Notes under the pieces: model-generated
Told to the model about the DNA's origin: nothing
Databases searched by the model: none
The model's input: the letters and a program-made list of their open reading frames with translations, nothing else
Position numbers and translations under genes: made by a program
Shown: piece by piece, positions 25,647-35,537 of the stretch
How the letters are laid out: every line of letters starts with the position of its first letter
How positions within the stretch are numbered: the stretch's first letter is position 1
Origin: Desulfamplus sp964425195
Lineage (GTDB): Bacteria > Desulfobacterota > Desulfobacteria > Desulfobacterales > Desulfobacteraceae
Length of the DNA stretch: 64,000 nucleotides
Reading direction: 5' to 3'
Assembly (NCBI GenBank): GCA_964425195.1
Contig: CAYRLG010000018.1
Coordinates: forward strand, 1 to 64,000

Positions 25647-26640
25647 AAATTCAAATCAACTTGATAAAAACCATATTCCTAACAAAAAAAGGGATTTGCC
25701 TGCGGGGAATATTCTTGTTGTCGATGACAATCCCCAGAACCTTCGTCTGTTGATTGCAATTTTAAGTATGCGTGGTTATAAGGTAAGACCTGCTCCAAGT
25801 GGTTCGATTGCTTTAGAATCTGCTCTATCTACACTACCAGATTTAATTTTGTTAGATATTATGATGCCTGAAATGGATGGATACCAGGTATGTCAAAAAC
25901 TGAAAGAGAGAGAGCTTACCAGTTCTGTACCAATTATATTCATAAGTGCTATAGATGCGGTTGAAGATAAGGTAAAGGCATTTGAGATGGGTGCTGTTGA
26001 TTATATCACAAAGCCTTTTCAAGCTGAGGAGATTTTAGCACGTGTAAATACACATCTCTCGCTTCGTAGGGCACAAATTCAGCTTGAAGAAGAGATTGAA
26101 CGCCGAAAAATTTCTGAAGAGGCATTAAAAGCAATCTCACTTAAATATCAGAAGATGGCAACTCAAGACTACTTAACTGGAGTAAGCAACAGAAGGAATT
26201 TTATGGAACGTGCTGAAGAGGAGTTGAGCCGTGCCAAGCGATATAACCACCCGCTTACGTTTCTAATGATGGATATTGATCATTTTAAAAGGATTAATGA
26301 TACTTATGGGCATCAGACAGGGGATACAATCCTCAAAAAAGTATCGATGACTTCCATTGATAATCTTAGGATCAATGATCTTTTTGGAAGAATAGGCGGA
26401 GAAGAGTTTGCAGCACTGCTTCCTGAAACTCCTTTAAGTGATGCACGTCTTGTAGCAGATAGAATCAGAAAAAGTGTTGAAAAGTCAACTTGGCAAATTG
26501 ATGATAAATCTGTATCTTGCACAGTAAGCATTGGAATAAGCGAGTTAAATAATGATTTATCAACACTTGATCTATTAATGAAAAGAGCAGATGAGGCATT
26601 GTACTCTGCAAAATCTTCGGGAAGAAACTGTGTTGTTTAA
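25633..26640 (+). CDS. Response regulator diguanylate cyclase (REC-GGDEF)
   Basis: The protein has 335 residues. The receiver covers about 22-140 (VVDDN, LLDIMMPEMDGY, KPF). A short coiled linker is followed by a GGDEF domain from about 170. The active-site motif is GGEEF. RIND, five residues upstream, matches the RxxD product-inhibition site, so this is probably a regulated, active cyclase making c-di-GMP. The ATG overlaps the end of the hybrid kinase gene by 14 bases, strong evidence that it is the kinase's output. Confidence 0.94.
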   Translation: MNDYKNSNQLDKNHIPNKKRDLPAGNILVVDDNPQNLRLLIAILSMRGYKVRPAPSGSIALESALSTLPDLILLDIMMPEMDGYQVCQKLKERELTSSVPIIFISAIDAVEDKVKAFEMGAVDYITKPFQAEEILARVNTHLSLRRAQIQLEEEIERRKISEEALKAISLKYQKMATQDYLTGVSNRRNFMERAEEELSRAKRYNHPLTFLMMDIDHFKRINDTYGHQTGDTILKKVSMTSIDNLRINDLFGRIGGEEFAALLPETPLSDARLVADRIRKSVEKSTWQIDDKSVSCTVSIGISELNNDLSTLDLLMKRADEALYSAKSSGRNCVV

Positions 26641-26698
26641 AGGAATAGGTAAAAAACAGAACTATCCTAACACTATTTAAATATGGAGAGTGTGGCTA

Positions 26699-27907
26699 AT
26701 GAAAGTTTTTATATGGACGGCTAAGAATCCAAAAAATAAAACTGTAAAAGGAGAGATGGAGGCAGAGACCCCTGATCAGGTCAGAGCGAGCCTTCAAAGA
26801 AGAAAACTTAAACCTATAAAGGTAAAAGAGAAGCCAAAGGATATTTTTGAAAATGTAGCATTTTTACAGCCCAAGGTTACAGATACAGATGTAATTATAT
26901 TTTGTCGTCAATTTTCCACCATGATTGATGCAGGTCTTCCTCTATTACAGTGTCTTGATATTTTACACACTCAACAAGAGAATCCCACATTCAAAAAGAT
27001 ATTAAAAAAGATTAAAGAGTCTGTTGAGACAGGTGAAACCTTTGCTGATGCCTTAAAGAAATTCCCAAAAGTTTTTGATGAGCTATTTGTCAATATGGTT
27101 GCTGCTGGAGAGACCGGAGGTATTTTAGATATTATATTGAGAAGATTGTCTGCGTATATGGAGAAGATGGCAAAGTTGAAAAAGAAGGTTAAAGGTGCAA
27201 TGACCTACCCTGCCATTACATTAGGTATTGCGATTATTGTTGTTGGTGTCATTATGGTTTTTGTTATCCCAGTTTTTAAGAAGATGTTTGATGATATGGG
27301 TGGTTCTCTTCCTGGTCCCACACTCTTAGCAGTTGCTTTAAGCGATTTTGTTGTTGCAAATATTATCTACATCATTGTCGGAATAGTTGCCTCTATTTTT
27401 ATTTTTAAAAGGGCATATAAAACCACAAAAGGTAGAATTATCATGGATGACTTGGCATTAAAACTGCCTATTTTTGGGATACTTATTAAAAAAGTTGCTG
27501 TTGCTAAATTCACAAGAACTATGGGGACAATGATGTCAAGTGGTGTCTCTATCTTAGAAGCTCTTGATATTGTAGCTAAAACTGCTGGCAATAAAACGGT
27601 TGAATTTGCAATTTCTGATGTAAAGTTTGGTATTGCAGAGGGACGCTCCATGGCTGATCCTCTCCTTGAAAGTGGAGTCTTTCCATCTATGGTATGCTCC
27701 ATGATTGCAGTTGGTGAATCTACTGGTGCTTTAGATGCTATGCTTGGAAAAATTGCCGATTTTTATGACGATGAGGTAGATCAGGCTGTCAGTAATCTGA
27801 CTGCTATGATAGAACCTTTTATGCTTGTATTTCTTGGAGTTGTAATTGGAGGACTTGTAGTTGCAATGTATTTACCAATATTCAGTATTGCCGGTGCTGT
27901 TGGGTAA
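26699..27907 (+). CDS. pilC: Type IV pilus inner-membrane platform protein PilC (GspF family)
   Basis: The protein has 402 residues from the ATG at 26699, which follows GGAGAG by eight bases. The N-terminal cytoplasmic segment VFIWTAKNPKNKTVKGEMEA is typical of PilC. It has two T2SSF domains: FCRQFSTMIDAGLPLLQCLDIL and KFTRTMGTMMSSGVSILEALDI. Membrane segments lie at about 170-195, 215-240 and 375-400. It anchors the pilus motor ATPases. It is followed by pilS, but the pilin, pilB and pilT genes are not in the window. Confidence 0.95.
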   Translation: MKVFIWTAKNPKNKTVKGEMEAETPDQVRASLQRRKLKPIKVKEKPKDIFENVAFLQPKVTDTDVIIFCRQFSTMIDAGLPLLQCLDILHTQQENPTFKKILKKIKESVETGETFADALKKFPKVFDELFVNMVAAGETGGILDIILRRLSAYMEKMAKLKKKVKGAMTYPAITLGIAIIVVGVIMVFVIPVFKKMFDDMGGSLPGPTLLAVALSDFVVANIIYIIVGIVASIFIFKRAYKTTKGRIIMDDLALKLPIFGILIKKVAVAKFTRTMGTMMSSGVSILEALDIVAKTAGNKTVEFAISDVKFGIAEGRSMADPLLESGVFPSMVCSMIAVGESTGALDAMLGKIADFYDDEVDQAVSNLTAMIEPFMLVFLGVVIGGLVVAMYLPIFSIAGAVG

Positions 27908-27942
27908 AAATTAGCCTATATTAGATTGAAGGTTCTCTTAAA

Positions 27943-29391
27943 ATGGTAAATTTAGTTGAAATGCAAAGAGGGCTAAAGTGGCTTATCTCTTTTAGGGTTG
28001 TTTTTGCAATTATTTTAATAGGTTCTACCCTTGTATTTTCAACCAGTGAAGAGCTTCCGGTTGATTCAAGACCCTTTGTTGCGGTCTATATCCTTGCTTT
28101 ATTGATACTTTTCTTATCTGTAGTGTATGGGCTACTCTTCAAAAAATTTTCTACCAATCCACTTTTTACCTATTTTCAACTAACGATCGACTCCTTTACA
28201 GTAAGTGCAATTATTTTCATTACAGGTGGATTTCACAGTATATTTACCTTTATCTATCTTGTAGTAATTATTGCTGCCAGTATGCTTCTTTTTCGTAAAG
28301 GAAGCCTTATTGTTGCAACGATGTGTAGCCTTCAGTATGGAGTACTTATCGATTTAGAGTATTACGGTTTGATTACACCTCTTGTTGTCAGTGGAAAGCT
28401 GTTCAATCAGGTTGAGTGGAATCACATTATATATAGAATTGTTATAGTTATGACATCATGCTTTGCTGTTGCTGTTTTAAGTGGTTTTTTAGCACTTCAG
28501 GCAAAAGTTGCTAAAAGAGATCTAAAGCTTATGGAAGATCATCTAAAAAGAGTTGAACGGATGGCAACAATGGGAGAGCTTGCGGCTGGTATGGCACATG
28601 AGATAAAAAATCCTTTAGCATCTCTATCTGGCTCGATTCAGATGTTAAAAGATGATGCTACGCCCGGTAGCCCCAATTATAGACTTATGCAGATTGTTCT
28701 AAGAGAGACAGAGCGTTTAACAAGAATTGTAACTGATTTTCTTCTGTTTGCAAAACCTCAAACATCTAACTCTAAGAAGATATCTCTTGCACCTGAAATT
28801 GTTGAAACAATAAAGCTTTTTAGGCAGGAGGCACTCTGTCGTAATCTTTTGTCTCAAAGGAGTACAACTCATAATGATAGCAATATATTATCTGTAAAAA
28901 GTGGGGGTTGCAATAATTGTAATAGCGATATCTCTGATAAAAACGCTTTATGCAGCAAGCAGATAGAGTTTGAGATCAATTTAGATGAATCTATCTTTTT
29001 TAATATCGATCCAGACCATTTTCGACAAATTTTGTGGAACCTTTTTAAAAATGCGTCTGAGGCAATATATATTAAACAAAACAATATTATTGAAAATGAA
29101 ATATATAATGGTATTGGCAAATCTGAGTTTAGAGGTTGGATAGTTATAAATCTTTTTAAAGCAAAAGATAATAGGATATTTCTTAAAGTGAGTGATAATG
29201 GCTGTGGAATTAATCAAAACGATCTTGACTCGATATTTAACCCCTTTTTCACCACAAAATCCTATGGTACAGGACTTGGTCTCTCTATTATTCATAGACT
29301 TGTTGATTCGTATAATGGTTTGATAGGTGTTGAAAGTAATCTTGAATATGGTACAACTTTTACAGTTATTTTTCAGACAAACTTAAGTTAA
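27943..29391 (+). CDS. pilS: PilS-like membrane histidine kinase
   Basis: The protein has 482 residues. About six membrane helices lie between 12 and 185, the layout of PilS (no large periplasmic loop). Phospho-His H219 lies in GMAHEIKNPLASLSGSIQ. The ATPase domain has LWNLFKNASEA, DNGCGI and SYGTGLGLS. An unusual insertion at about 300-340 carries a C-x2-C pair (C323, C326) and C337, before the N box. In type IV pilus systems PilS phosphorylates the sigma-54 activator PilR to control pilin expression. No pilR follows here; the next gene is ispF. Confidence 0.82.
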   Translation: MVNLVEMQRGLKWLISFRVVFAIILIGSTLVFSTSEELPVDSRPFVAVYILALLILFLSVVYGLLFKKFSTNPLFTYFQLTIDSFTVSAIIFITGGFHSIFTFIYLVVIIAASMLLFRKGSLIVATMCSLQYGVLIDLEYYGLITPLVVSGKLFNQVEWNHIIYRIVIVMTSCFAVAVLSGFLALQAKVAKRDLKLMEDHLKRVERMATMGELAAGMAHEIKNPLASLSGSIQMLKDDATPGSPNYRLMQIVLRETERLTRIVTDFLLFAKPQTSNSKKISLAPEIVETIKLFRQEALCRNLLSQRSTTHNDSNILSVKSGGCNNCNSDISDKNALCSKQIEFEINLDESIFFNIDPDHFRQILWNLFKNASEAIYIKQNNIIENEIYNGIGKSEFRGWIVINLFKAKDNRIFLKVSDNGCGINQNDLDSIFNPFFTTKSYGTGLGLSIIHRLVDSYNGLIGVESNLEYGTTFTVIFQTNLS

Positions 29392-29481
29392 CTGTATATC
29401 CTCTTTTCAAGCTCGATATCTATCTTTGGAATTAAATATTTCTAAGCGAGAAATTTGGCTAAAGTAAAGGAGGAGCTTACA

Positions 29482-29997
29482 ATGAAATTCAAAATTGGTT
29501 CGGGTTACGATGTCCACAGATTAGTGGGCGAAAGAAGACTTATAATTGGCGGAGTCAATATCCCTTTTGACAGAGGTTTGCAGGGACATTCAGATGCAGA
29601 TGTCCTTATCCATGCAATTTGTGATGCCATGCTTGGAGCAGCAGGACTTGGAGATATTGGGAGACATTTTCCTGACTCTGATCCAACTTATAAAAATATT
29701 TCAAGTATGATTCTTTTAAAACAGTGTGCTAATTTAATTGAGGAGCAAGGTTACTGTGTTGCCAATCTTGACTGCACTATTATTGCACAAGCTCCCAAAT
29801 TAGAAAAATATAAAAAGGAGATGGAGCATAAAATTGCGGCTACCATTGAAATATCACCAGAATCTGTTAATGTAAAGGCAACTACAACTGAAGGTCTTGG
29901 CTTTGAAGGTAAAGGTGAGGGGATAGCTGCTCATGCTATAGTTTTAATAACAAAGATTTCCAGCTTGAATCTCAATGATAGAAGAGCAGCAGAATAA
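29482..29997 (+). CDS. ispF: 2-C-methyl-D-erythritol 2,4-cyclodiphosphate synthase
   Basis: The protein has 171 residues from the ATG at 29482, which follows AGGAGG. GxGYDVH at the N terminus supplies metal ligands (D, H). GHSDADVLIHAICDAMLGAAGLGDIG, HFPDSD, and TTTEGLGFEGKGEGI near the C terminus are family signatures. It is the fifth step of the non-mevalonate isoprenoid pathway, acting as a trimer with zinc. It is placed directly before cysS, an order common in bacteria. Confidence 0.97.
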   Translation: MKFKIGSGYDVHRLVGERRLIIGGVNIPFDRGLQGHSDADVLIHAICDAMLGAAGLGDIGRHFPDSDPTYKNISSMILLKQCANLIEEQGYCVANLDCTIIAQAPKLEKYKKEMEHKIAATIEISPESVNVKATTTEGLGFEGKGEGIAAHAIVLITKISSLNLNDRRAAE

Positions 29998-30029
29998 CTT
30001 TTCAACGTAAATTTTAGGATAAAAAATAT

Positions 30030-31526
30030 ATGAGCTTAAAAATTTATAACACATTAACTGGGAAAAAAGAGCCTTTTGTCTCTATACAACCTGGAAAAGT
30101 TGGTATGTATGTCTGCGGTCCCACAGTTTATGATACAAGCCATATTGGTCACGCCCGCTCTGTGGTGATATTTGATGTTATTTTTCGATGGCTTAAAGAG
30201 TCTGGTTATGATGTTTGTTATGTTAGGAATTTCACTGACGTAGATGACAAGATCATCAAGAGAGCAAACGAAACTGGCAAAGATCCGATAGAGATATCAG
30301 AAAAATATATCAAAGAGTTTCACAACGAGATGGATGCTCTCAATGTTCTTAGACCTACTATTGAACCTAAAGCTACTGAGCATATTGAAGATATTATCAA
30401 TTTTATCCAGATGCTAATTGAAAAAGGTAAAGCCTACTATGTACAAGGCAGTGATGTCTTTTTCTCTATTGAATCTTATGAAGGATATGGAAAATTATCT
30501 GGCAGAAATCCTGATGATATGATTGCAGGAGCAAGAGTTGCTGTAGATGAAAATAAAAGAAATCCAATGGACTTTACACTCTGGAAACCAGCAAAATCAG
30601 GAGAACCTGCATGGGAAAGCCCTTGGGGACCAGGAAGACCGGGCTGGCATATCGAATGTTCTGCAATGAGCAACCGATATTTAGGTCAAAGTTTTGATAT
30701 ACATGGAGGCGGAAAGGATCTTATTTTTCCTCACCATGAAAACGAAATTGCTCAATCTGAAGCTCTATTTGGAAAGCAGTTTGTTAAGTACTGGATTCAC
30801 AACGGTTTTGTCGATATTAATAACGAAAAAATGTCTAAATCTCTTGGTAACTTTACCATGATAAAAGATGTTCTTGTAAAGTATCACCCTGAAGTTATAA
30901 GACTCTTTTTGCTCTCAAAACACTACAGAAGCCCAATTGATTACAACGAAAATTCAATGGATGAGATTATATCAAGTTTAGATAAAATATATACGTTTTT
31001 AGAGCGTGCATCTAAAGCTGGAGTCTCTCTATCTTGTTACAATGCTTCTAACATTGAGTTAAAAGATAGATATTGTAGCCAAGGAGAGTCATGGAGAGCT
31101 TTTAAAGAGGATATGGATGATGATTTCAACTCTGCAAGAGGAATTGCAACTATATTTGATACTGTAAAGAGAGGCAACAAGCTCCTTGATAAAAGTGAGC
31201 ACTCCTCTGGAACTACCAACAAAGAGTCCATATCATCGGAAACTACCCAAAAGTTATCAATAATTGTTACTGACCTTTATAAGATGGGCAATATACTTGG
31301 TATTATCTCACAATCTCCTGAATCTTATTTTAAAGCAAAAAAAGAGGCAGCTCTTGCTGATAGTTCAATTGATCCTAAAATGGTTGATAAGCTCGTTATG
31401 GAGCGAACAGAGGCAAGAAGAGCTAAAAATTTTGCAAGAGCGGATGAGATAAGAGCACAGCTTGATGCAATGAATATAATTTTGGAAGATGGGGCTGGTA
31501 GAACAACATGGAAATTTGGTCAGTAA
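30030..31526 (+). CDS. cysS: Cysteinyl-tRNA synthetase
   Basis: The protein has 498 residues. CGPTVYDTSHIGHAR contains the zinc Cys and the HIGH box. WHIECSAM, HGGGKDLIFPHHENE (zinc ligands) and EKMSKSLGNF complete the active site. The C-terminal tRNA-binding helices end with the usual ARADEIRAQLDAMNIILEDG. All catalytic motifs are intact, so this is the housekeeping enzyme. That matters because a CysK-CysRS-like fusion elsewhere in the window has lost KMSKS. Confidence 0.98.
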   Translation: MSLKIYNTLTGKKEPFVSIQPGKVGMYVCGPTVYDTSHIGHARSVVIFDVIFRWLKESGYDVCYVRNFTDVDDKIIKRANETGKDPIEISEKYIKEFHNEMDALNVLRPTIEPKATEHIEDIINFIQMLIEKGKAYYVQGSDVFFSIESYEGYGKLSGRNPDDMIAGARVAVDENKRNPMDFTLWKPAKSGEPAWESPWGPGRPGWHIECSAMSNRYLGQSFDIHGGGKDLIFPHHENEIAQSEALFGKQFVKYWIHNGFVDINNEKMSKSLGNFTMIKDVLVKYHPEVIRLFLLSKHYRSPIDYNENSMDEIISSLDKIYTFLERASKAGVSLSCYNASNIELKDRYCSQGESWRAFKEDMDDDFNSARGIATIFDTVKRGNKLLDKSEHSSGTTNKESISSETTQKLSIIVTDLYKMGNILGIISQSPESYFKAKKEAALADSSIDPKMVDKLVMERTEARRAKNFARADEIRAQLDAMNIILEDGAGRTTWKFGQ

Positions 31527-31591
31527 TTATTTGACAAGCAAACCAAACAACATAACAGATGACATAACGACAATACTACATTGATAATTTT

Positions 31592-32509
31592 GTGAAAAAT
31601 AAAATAGTTATTATATGCGGTCCCACAGGAGTTGGAAAGACTGGTTTTGCCATTGAGCTTGCTAAAAGATTTAATGGAGAGATAATTGGAGCAGATTCCA
31701 TGCAAATATATAAATATATGGATATTGGAACTGCTAAACCTAACAAGATAGAGCGTGAGCTTGCCAAGCATCATCTAATTGATTTTGTTGAACCAGATAA
31801 AGAGTTTGATGCTGGAAAATATATGAAAACAGCAGATTCAGCAATAAATGATATCTATTGTCGAGCAAGACTTCCAATTGTTGTTGGGGGAACAGGCTTT
31901 TATATCAAAGCACTTCTTTACGGACTTTTTAGGGATAGAAGAGTAAATACAGATATTATTAATAGACTTGAGCAAGAGATAGCTCAAAAGGGAAGTGAAG
32001 TTTTACACCAAAAACTTGCTATTGTTGATCCAGAAGCTGCGCAGCGGATTCATCCAAATGATGGTTTTAGAGTTGTTCGAGCACTTGAAGTTGTTGAAGT
32101 TACAGGTAAGCCTATATCAGAGTTTCACAATGAACATAATTTCTCTTCACAACGATACACTTCTCTTAAAATAGCTCTTCACATGGATAGAGCTGAACTC
32201 TACAATCGTATAGAAATGCGTGTTAATATGATGATTGAGCAAGGATTTGTTGAGGAGGTAAAATCACTTATTAGTAGGGGGTATGGCTGCGAACTTAAAT
32301 CAATGCAATCAATTGGTTATCGCCATATATGTGATTTCTTATCTGGTAATATGCCGTGGGACGAGACTATAGGTCTTTTTAAACGTGATACAAGAAGATA
32401 TGCCAAACGTCAGCTTACCTGGTTTAGACAGGATAAGGATATTATTTGGCTTACTCCTGATAATTCTGGTGAGGCTGAAAAGTTGATAAAAAAATTTATT
32501 CAATCGTGA
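31592..32509 (+). CDS. miaA: tRNA dimethylallyltransferase
   Basis: The protein has 305 residues with a GTG start. The P-loop GPTGVGKTGFAIELA is followed by GADSMQIYKYMDIGTAKP, HHLIDFVEPD, VGGTGFYIKALLYGL and, late, KRDTRRYAKRQLTWFRQD, all diagnostic of MiaA. It adds the dimethylallyl group to A37 of tRNAs reading UNN codons. Its stop overlaps the upstream in-frame extension of the next gene. Confidence 0.97.
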   Translation: MKNKIVIICGPTGVGKTGFAIELAKRFNGEIIGADSMQIYKYMDIGTAKPNKIERELAKHHLIDFVEPDKEFDAGKYMKTADSAINDIYCRARLPIVVGGTGFYIKALLYGLFRDRRVNTDIINRLEQEIAQKGSEVLHQKLAIVDPEAAQRIHPNDGFRVVRALEVVEVTGKPISEFHNEHNFSSQRYTSLKIALHMDRAELYNRIEMRVNMMIEQGFVEEVKSLISRGYGCELKSMQSIGYRHICDFLSGNMPWDETIGLFKRDTRRYAKRQLTWFRQDKDIIWLTPDNSGEAEKLIKKFIQS

Positions 32510-32574
32510 TAATATCTGTTCTATCTCTCTTCTATTTTATCTTTTTAATACACTATAATAAATGGATATATTTT

Positions 32575-34185
32575 ATGACTCCTAAAAATAGACTACCTTT
32601 TTTGTTTATTACAATCATATCTATTACTCTATCTGTTTTATGCACCTCATGTAGTCAGTTGTCCTATACTACTACTTCTGACTTACCCAAAAGAGATAAA
32701 CAGCATAAATTAGATCAAATAATGGGAGATAAACACATTAAACACTCTTCTTATGCTGATATTGAGCAGAAGGGAGACGCTGAAATAAAAGCAGGAAATT
32801 ATAGAACTGCATTAAATATCTATAACAGTCTGATGTCAAAATATTCTGAACAAGAAAAGAAGAGGCTACTTGCTAAAATAGAAGCTTTGCTATCTATAAT
32901 GAAAACCAGTGATTTAGAACTTGTACTAAAATCAAGTAAAAATATGATTCCTGAACCTATGCTTTTATATCGAATTGGAATGAACTATACAAAGCAACAT
33001 AATAACAAAAAGGCAAAAGAGATTCTAACTCAATTTGTCTCAAAATATCCTGATGATTCTCGTATAAAAGATGTCCAAAACATCTTAAATGAGATTGCAC
33101 AGAGGACTTTTCAGAGAAATACTATTGGGTGTATGCTACCTCTTTCTGGAAAATATCAGGTATTTGGAAAGCAGGCTTTAAGAGGGGTTCAGATGGCTCT
33201 TCAGGATATGAGGGCTTTATACAGCGGTGAAGAGATTATATTTATCGTTAAAGATACTGAATCAAAAGACGATAAGGCTGTAGCTATTGTTCAAGAGCTT
33301 GCAGATGCCGGTGTTGCTGCAATTGCAGGACCTATGATTACATCAGAAGCAGCGGCAAAAGAGGCACAAAAATATGAAATTCCTATGATCTGCATGTCAC
33401 AAAAAAGTGAAGTGACAACTACTGGAGACTATATATTCTCTAATTTCATCACCCCTGAAATGCAGATAAAAGGGCTTGTTTCTCATGCAATAGATATTCT
33501 TGGAATAAAGAGTTTTGCCATGCTCTCTCCAAATGACAAGTATGGTCAAACATTTGCAACTCTTTTTAGACAGGCAGTAATACAATCAGGTGGAGAGATA
33601 GTATTTGTTGAGGTTTATCGTGAGAATCAAACAGATTTTTCAAGTGCAATCAAAAGATTAGCATCTCTTGAACCACAACAACCATCAGACTCACCAGTTG
33701 AAAACCAACCAACGACTGCTATATTTATACCAGATTCACCCACAATGGTTGCATTAATTCTACCTCAACTTATCTATTACAGTGTTAAAGAGACCTATCT
33801 TCTTGGAACAAATATCTGGCATAACAGTGCTCTTTTGAAAATATCAAAAGAGCATATACGTAATGCTATAATTACAGATGGTTTTTTTGCTAAAAGCAGA
33901 AGAGCTGAAACTGTCAATTTTGCAGAGGCGTTTAAAAATATATATGGGGAATATCCAGGATTTATTGAAGCTATTGCATACGATACTGCATCAATACTTA
34001 TTAAAACATCAATGGATAAAGATATTACTTCCAGAGAGGCTCTTAAAAAAGCCCTTGCCGGTAACACAATCCACAATGGTGTTACCGGAGAGACAATTTT
34101 TGAACTAAATGGAAATGTCCGTAAAGAGCTTTTTTTTATTACAGTAGAAAATAACTCATTTGTGGAGATAAGCCGGAACAATTAA
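32575..34185 (+). CDS. Lipoprotein with TPR-like region and periplasmic-binding domain (LpoA/LppC-like)
   Basis: The protein has 536 residues from the ATG at 32575; an upstream GTG at 32506 is less likely. A signal peptide ends in VLCTSC, a lipobox. Residues about 55-180 are helical repeats (GNYRTALNIYNSLMSKYSEQ, KAKEILTQFVSKYPDD). From about 185 there is a type-1 periplasmic-binding fold: IGCMLPLSGKYQVFGKQALRGVQMAL. This order matches LpoA/LppC-like envelope lipoproteins, which in other bacteria activate penicillin-binding proteins. A transpeptidase PBP is encoded further on. Its stop overlaps that of the convergent pfk gene. Confidence 0.8.
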   Translation: MTPKNRLPFLFITIISITLSVLCTSCSQLSYTTTSDLPKRDKQHKLDQIMGDKHIKHSSYADIEQKGDAEIKAGNYRTALNIYNSLMSKYSEQEKKRLLAKIEALLSIMKTSDLELVLKSSKNMIPEPMLLYRIGMNYTKQHNNKKAKEILTQFVSKYPDDSRIKDVQNILNEIAQRTFQRNTIGCMLPLSGKYQVFGKQALRGVQMALQDMRALYSGEEIIFIVKDTESKDDKAVAIVQELADAGVAAIAGPMITSEAAAKEAQKYEIPMICMSQKSEVTTTGDYIFSNFITPEMQIKGLVSHAIDILGIKSFAMLSPNDKYGQTFATLFRQAVIQSGGEIVFVEVYRENQTDFSSAIKRLASLEPQQPSDSPVENQPTTAIFIPDSPTMVALILPQLIYYSVKETYLLGTNIWHNSALLKISKEHIRNAIITDGFFAKSRRAETVNFAEAFKNIYGEYPGFIEAIAYDTASILIKTSMDKDITSREALKKALAGNTIHNGVTGETIFELNGNVRKELFFITVENNSFVEISRNN

Positions 34186-35504
34186 CTTGTAAGCGATCCC
34201 TGTCCCGTAGATTCAAGGACAGATTGCCACAATTTTCCATCTGGATCCACATTTTTACGTTTACCAGCAGATGCATCCATTGGAATATGAACATAGTTGT
34301 TATTCCAGTAACTTATCAACAGTTTAGTTTTACCAGCCATTCCTGCATGAACAGCATCTCGTCCTAAAAAACCACAGAAAACACTATCATTGGCATTTGC
34401 TGGTAAACTTCTGATCATATAGCTTGGATCGATATACTTAAGGGTTATTGTAATCTCTTTTTTATCAAAAAAGTTAGATATCTCAGTTTTAAGAAACAGA
34501 CCAATATCTTTAAGTTTGATATTTCCAGAGGGATCGTACTCTGTTTTTTGCTCCGTAAAAAATTTTTGACCAGCTCCCTCTGCAACTACAATTACAGCAT
34601 GTTTTCGCTCCATAAGCCTCTTTTCAAGAGCTGCCAAAAAGCCAGATTCGCCATAGAGATCAATGTCAATTTCAGGTATAAGAACAAAATTAGCATCCTG
34701 TTGAGCAAGGGCTGCTGTTGCTGCAAGAAAGCCAGCATGACGCCCCATAAGTTTTATAAGCCCAATACCATAAGGATATCCTTCGGCTTCATTATGTGCC
34801 CCTTTAATGGCATTTGTAGCTATATCTACAGCAGTATCAAACCCAAAGGTTTTGGACACAAGATATATATCATTGTCAATTGTTTTTGGTATTACAACAA
34901 CACTTATCTTAAGATTCCTATCATTTATAACATCTGCTATTTTGTTGGCAGCAACAAGAGTTCCATCGCCTCCTACCATAAATAGTATTCCGATATTCAT
35001 TCTTTCCAAACAGTCAACCACTGCACCAATATCTTGCGTGCCACGAGATGAGCCAAGAATAGTACCTCCTGTATCCAAAATATTAGATACTACATTAGGA
35101 GTAAGCTCAATCACATCGTGTCCATATTCAGGGATAAAACCTTGAAGTCCATATTTAATTCCATAAATATTTCTGACACCATAGCAGTGGTAAAGTTCTA
35201 AAACAACTGAACGGATAATATCGTTAAGTCCCGGGCACAATCCTCCGCAGGTTACAATGGCACATTTAAGTTTATTTGGATCAAAATAGATTTTTTCTCT
35301 TGGACCTGCCATCTCAAAACTTGGGATCTCAATATTATTTTTAAAATTGTACAATATAGATTCATGGTCCACAATGGCTATAACTCTATCACTATCTTTG
35401 ACAAAGCGGTTTGTGTATCCTCCTTTTACTCTCCCTTTTAAAGGCGAAGATATCTTAGCCTCTCCGAGTGTCTGTATTTGGGTGTTTAGATTGATAATAT
35501 CCAT
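34182..35504 (-). CDS. pfkA: 6-phosphofructokinase, Gly104/Lys124 type
   Basis: The protein has 440 residues, longer than E. coli PfkA (320). Signatures are TCGGLCPGLNDIIRS, YGIKYGLQGF, VGGDGTLVAA and PKTIDNDI with downstream TFGFDTAV. GGDGT (Gly at the '104' position) points to ATP as donor. PKTIDND (Lys at '124') is shared with pyrophosphate-dependent and plant/trypanosome-type ATP enzymes. I therefore favour an ATP-dependent enzyme of the long group. An AAGGAT ribosome-binding site precedes the ATG. It catalyses the committed step of glycolysis. Confidence 0.9.
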   Translation of the reverse strand: MDIINLNTQIQTLGEAKISSPLKGRVKGGYTNRFVKDSDRVIAIVDHESILYNFKNNIEIPSFEMAGPREKIYFDPNKLKCAIVTCGGLCPGLNDIIRSVVLELYHCYGVRNIYGIKYGLQGFIPEYGHDVIELTPNVVSNILDTGGTILGSSRGTQDIGAVVDCLERMNIGILFMVGGDGTLVAANKIADVINDRNLKISVVVIPKTIDNDIYLVSKTFGFDTAVDIATNAIKGAHNEAEGYPYGIGLIKLMGRHAGFLAATAALAQQDANFVLIPEIDIDLYGESGFLAALEKRLMERKHAVIVVAEGAGQKFFTEQKTEYDPSGNIKLKDIGLFLKTEISNFFDKKEITITLKYIDPSYMIRSLPANANDSVFCGFLGRDAVHAGMAGKTKLLISYWNNNYVHIPMDASAGKRKNVDPDGKLWQSVLESTGQGSLTS

Positions 35505-35537
35505 TACTTAATCCTTCATCATCTATTTTGAAAAAAA

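Noticed and set aside
34182..35504. Pyrophosphate-dependent phosphofructokinase
   Set aside because: The donor motif is GGDGT, not GGDDT, so ATP is the more likely donor in spite of the Lys in PKTIDND.
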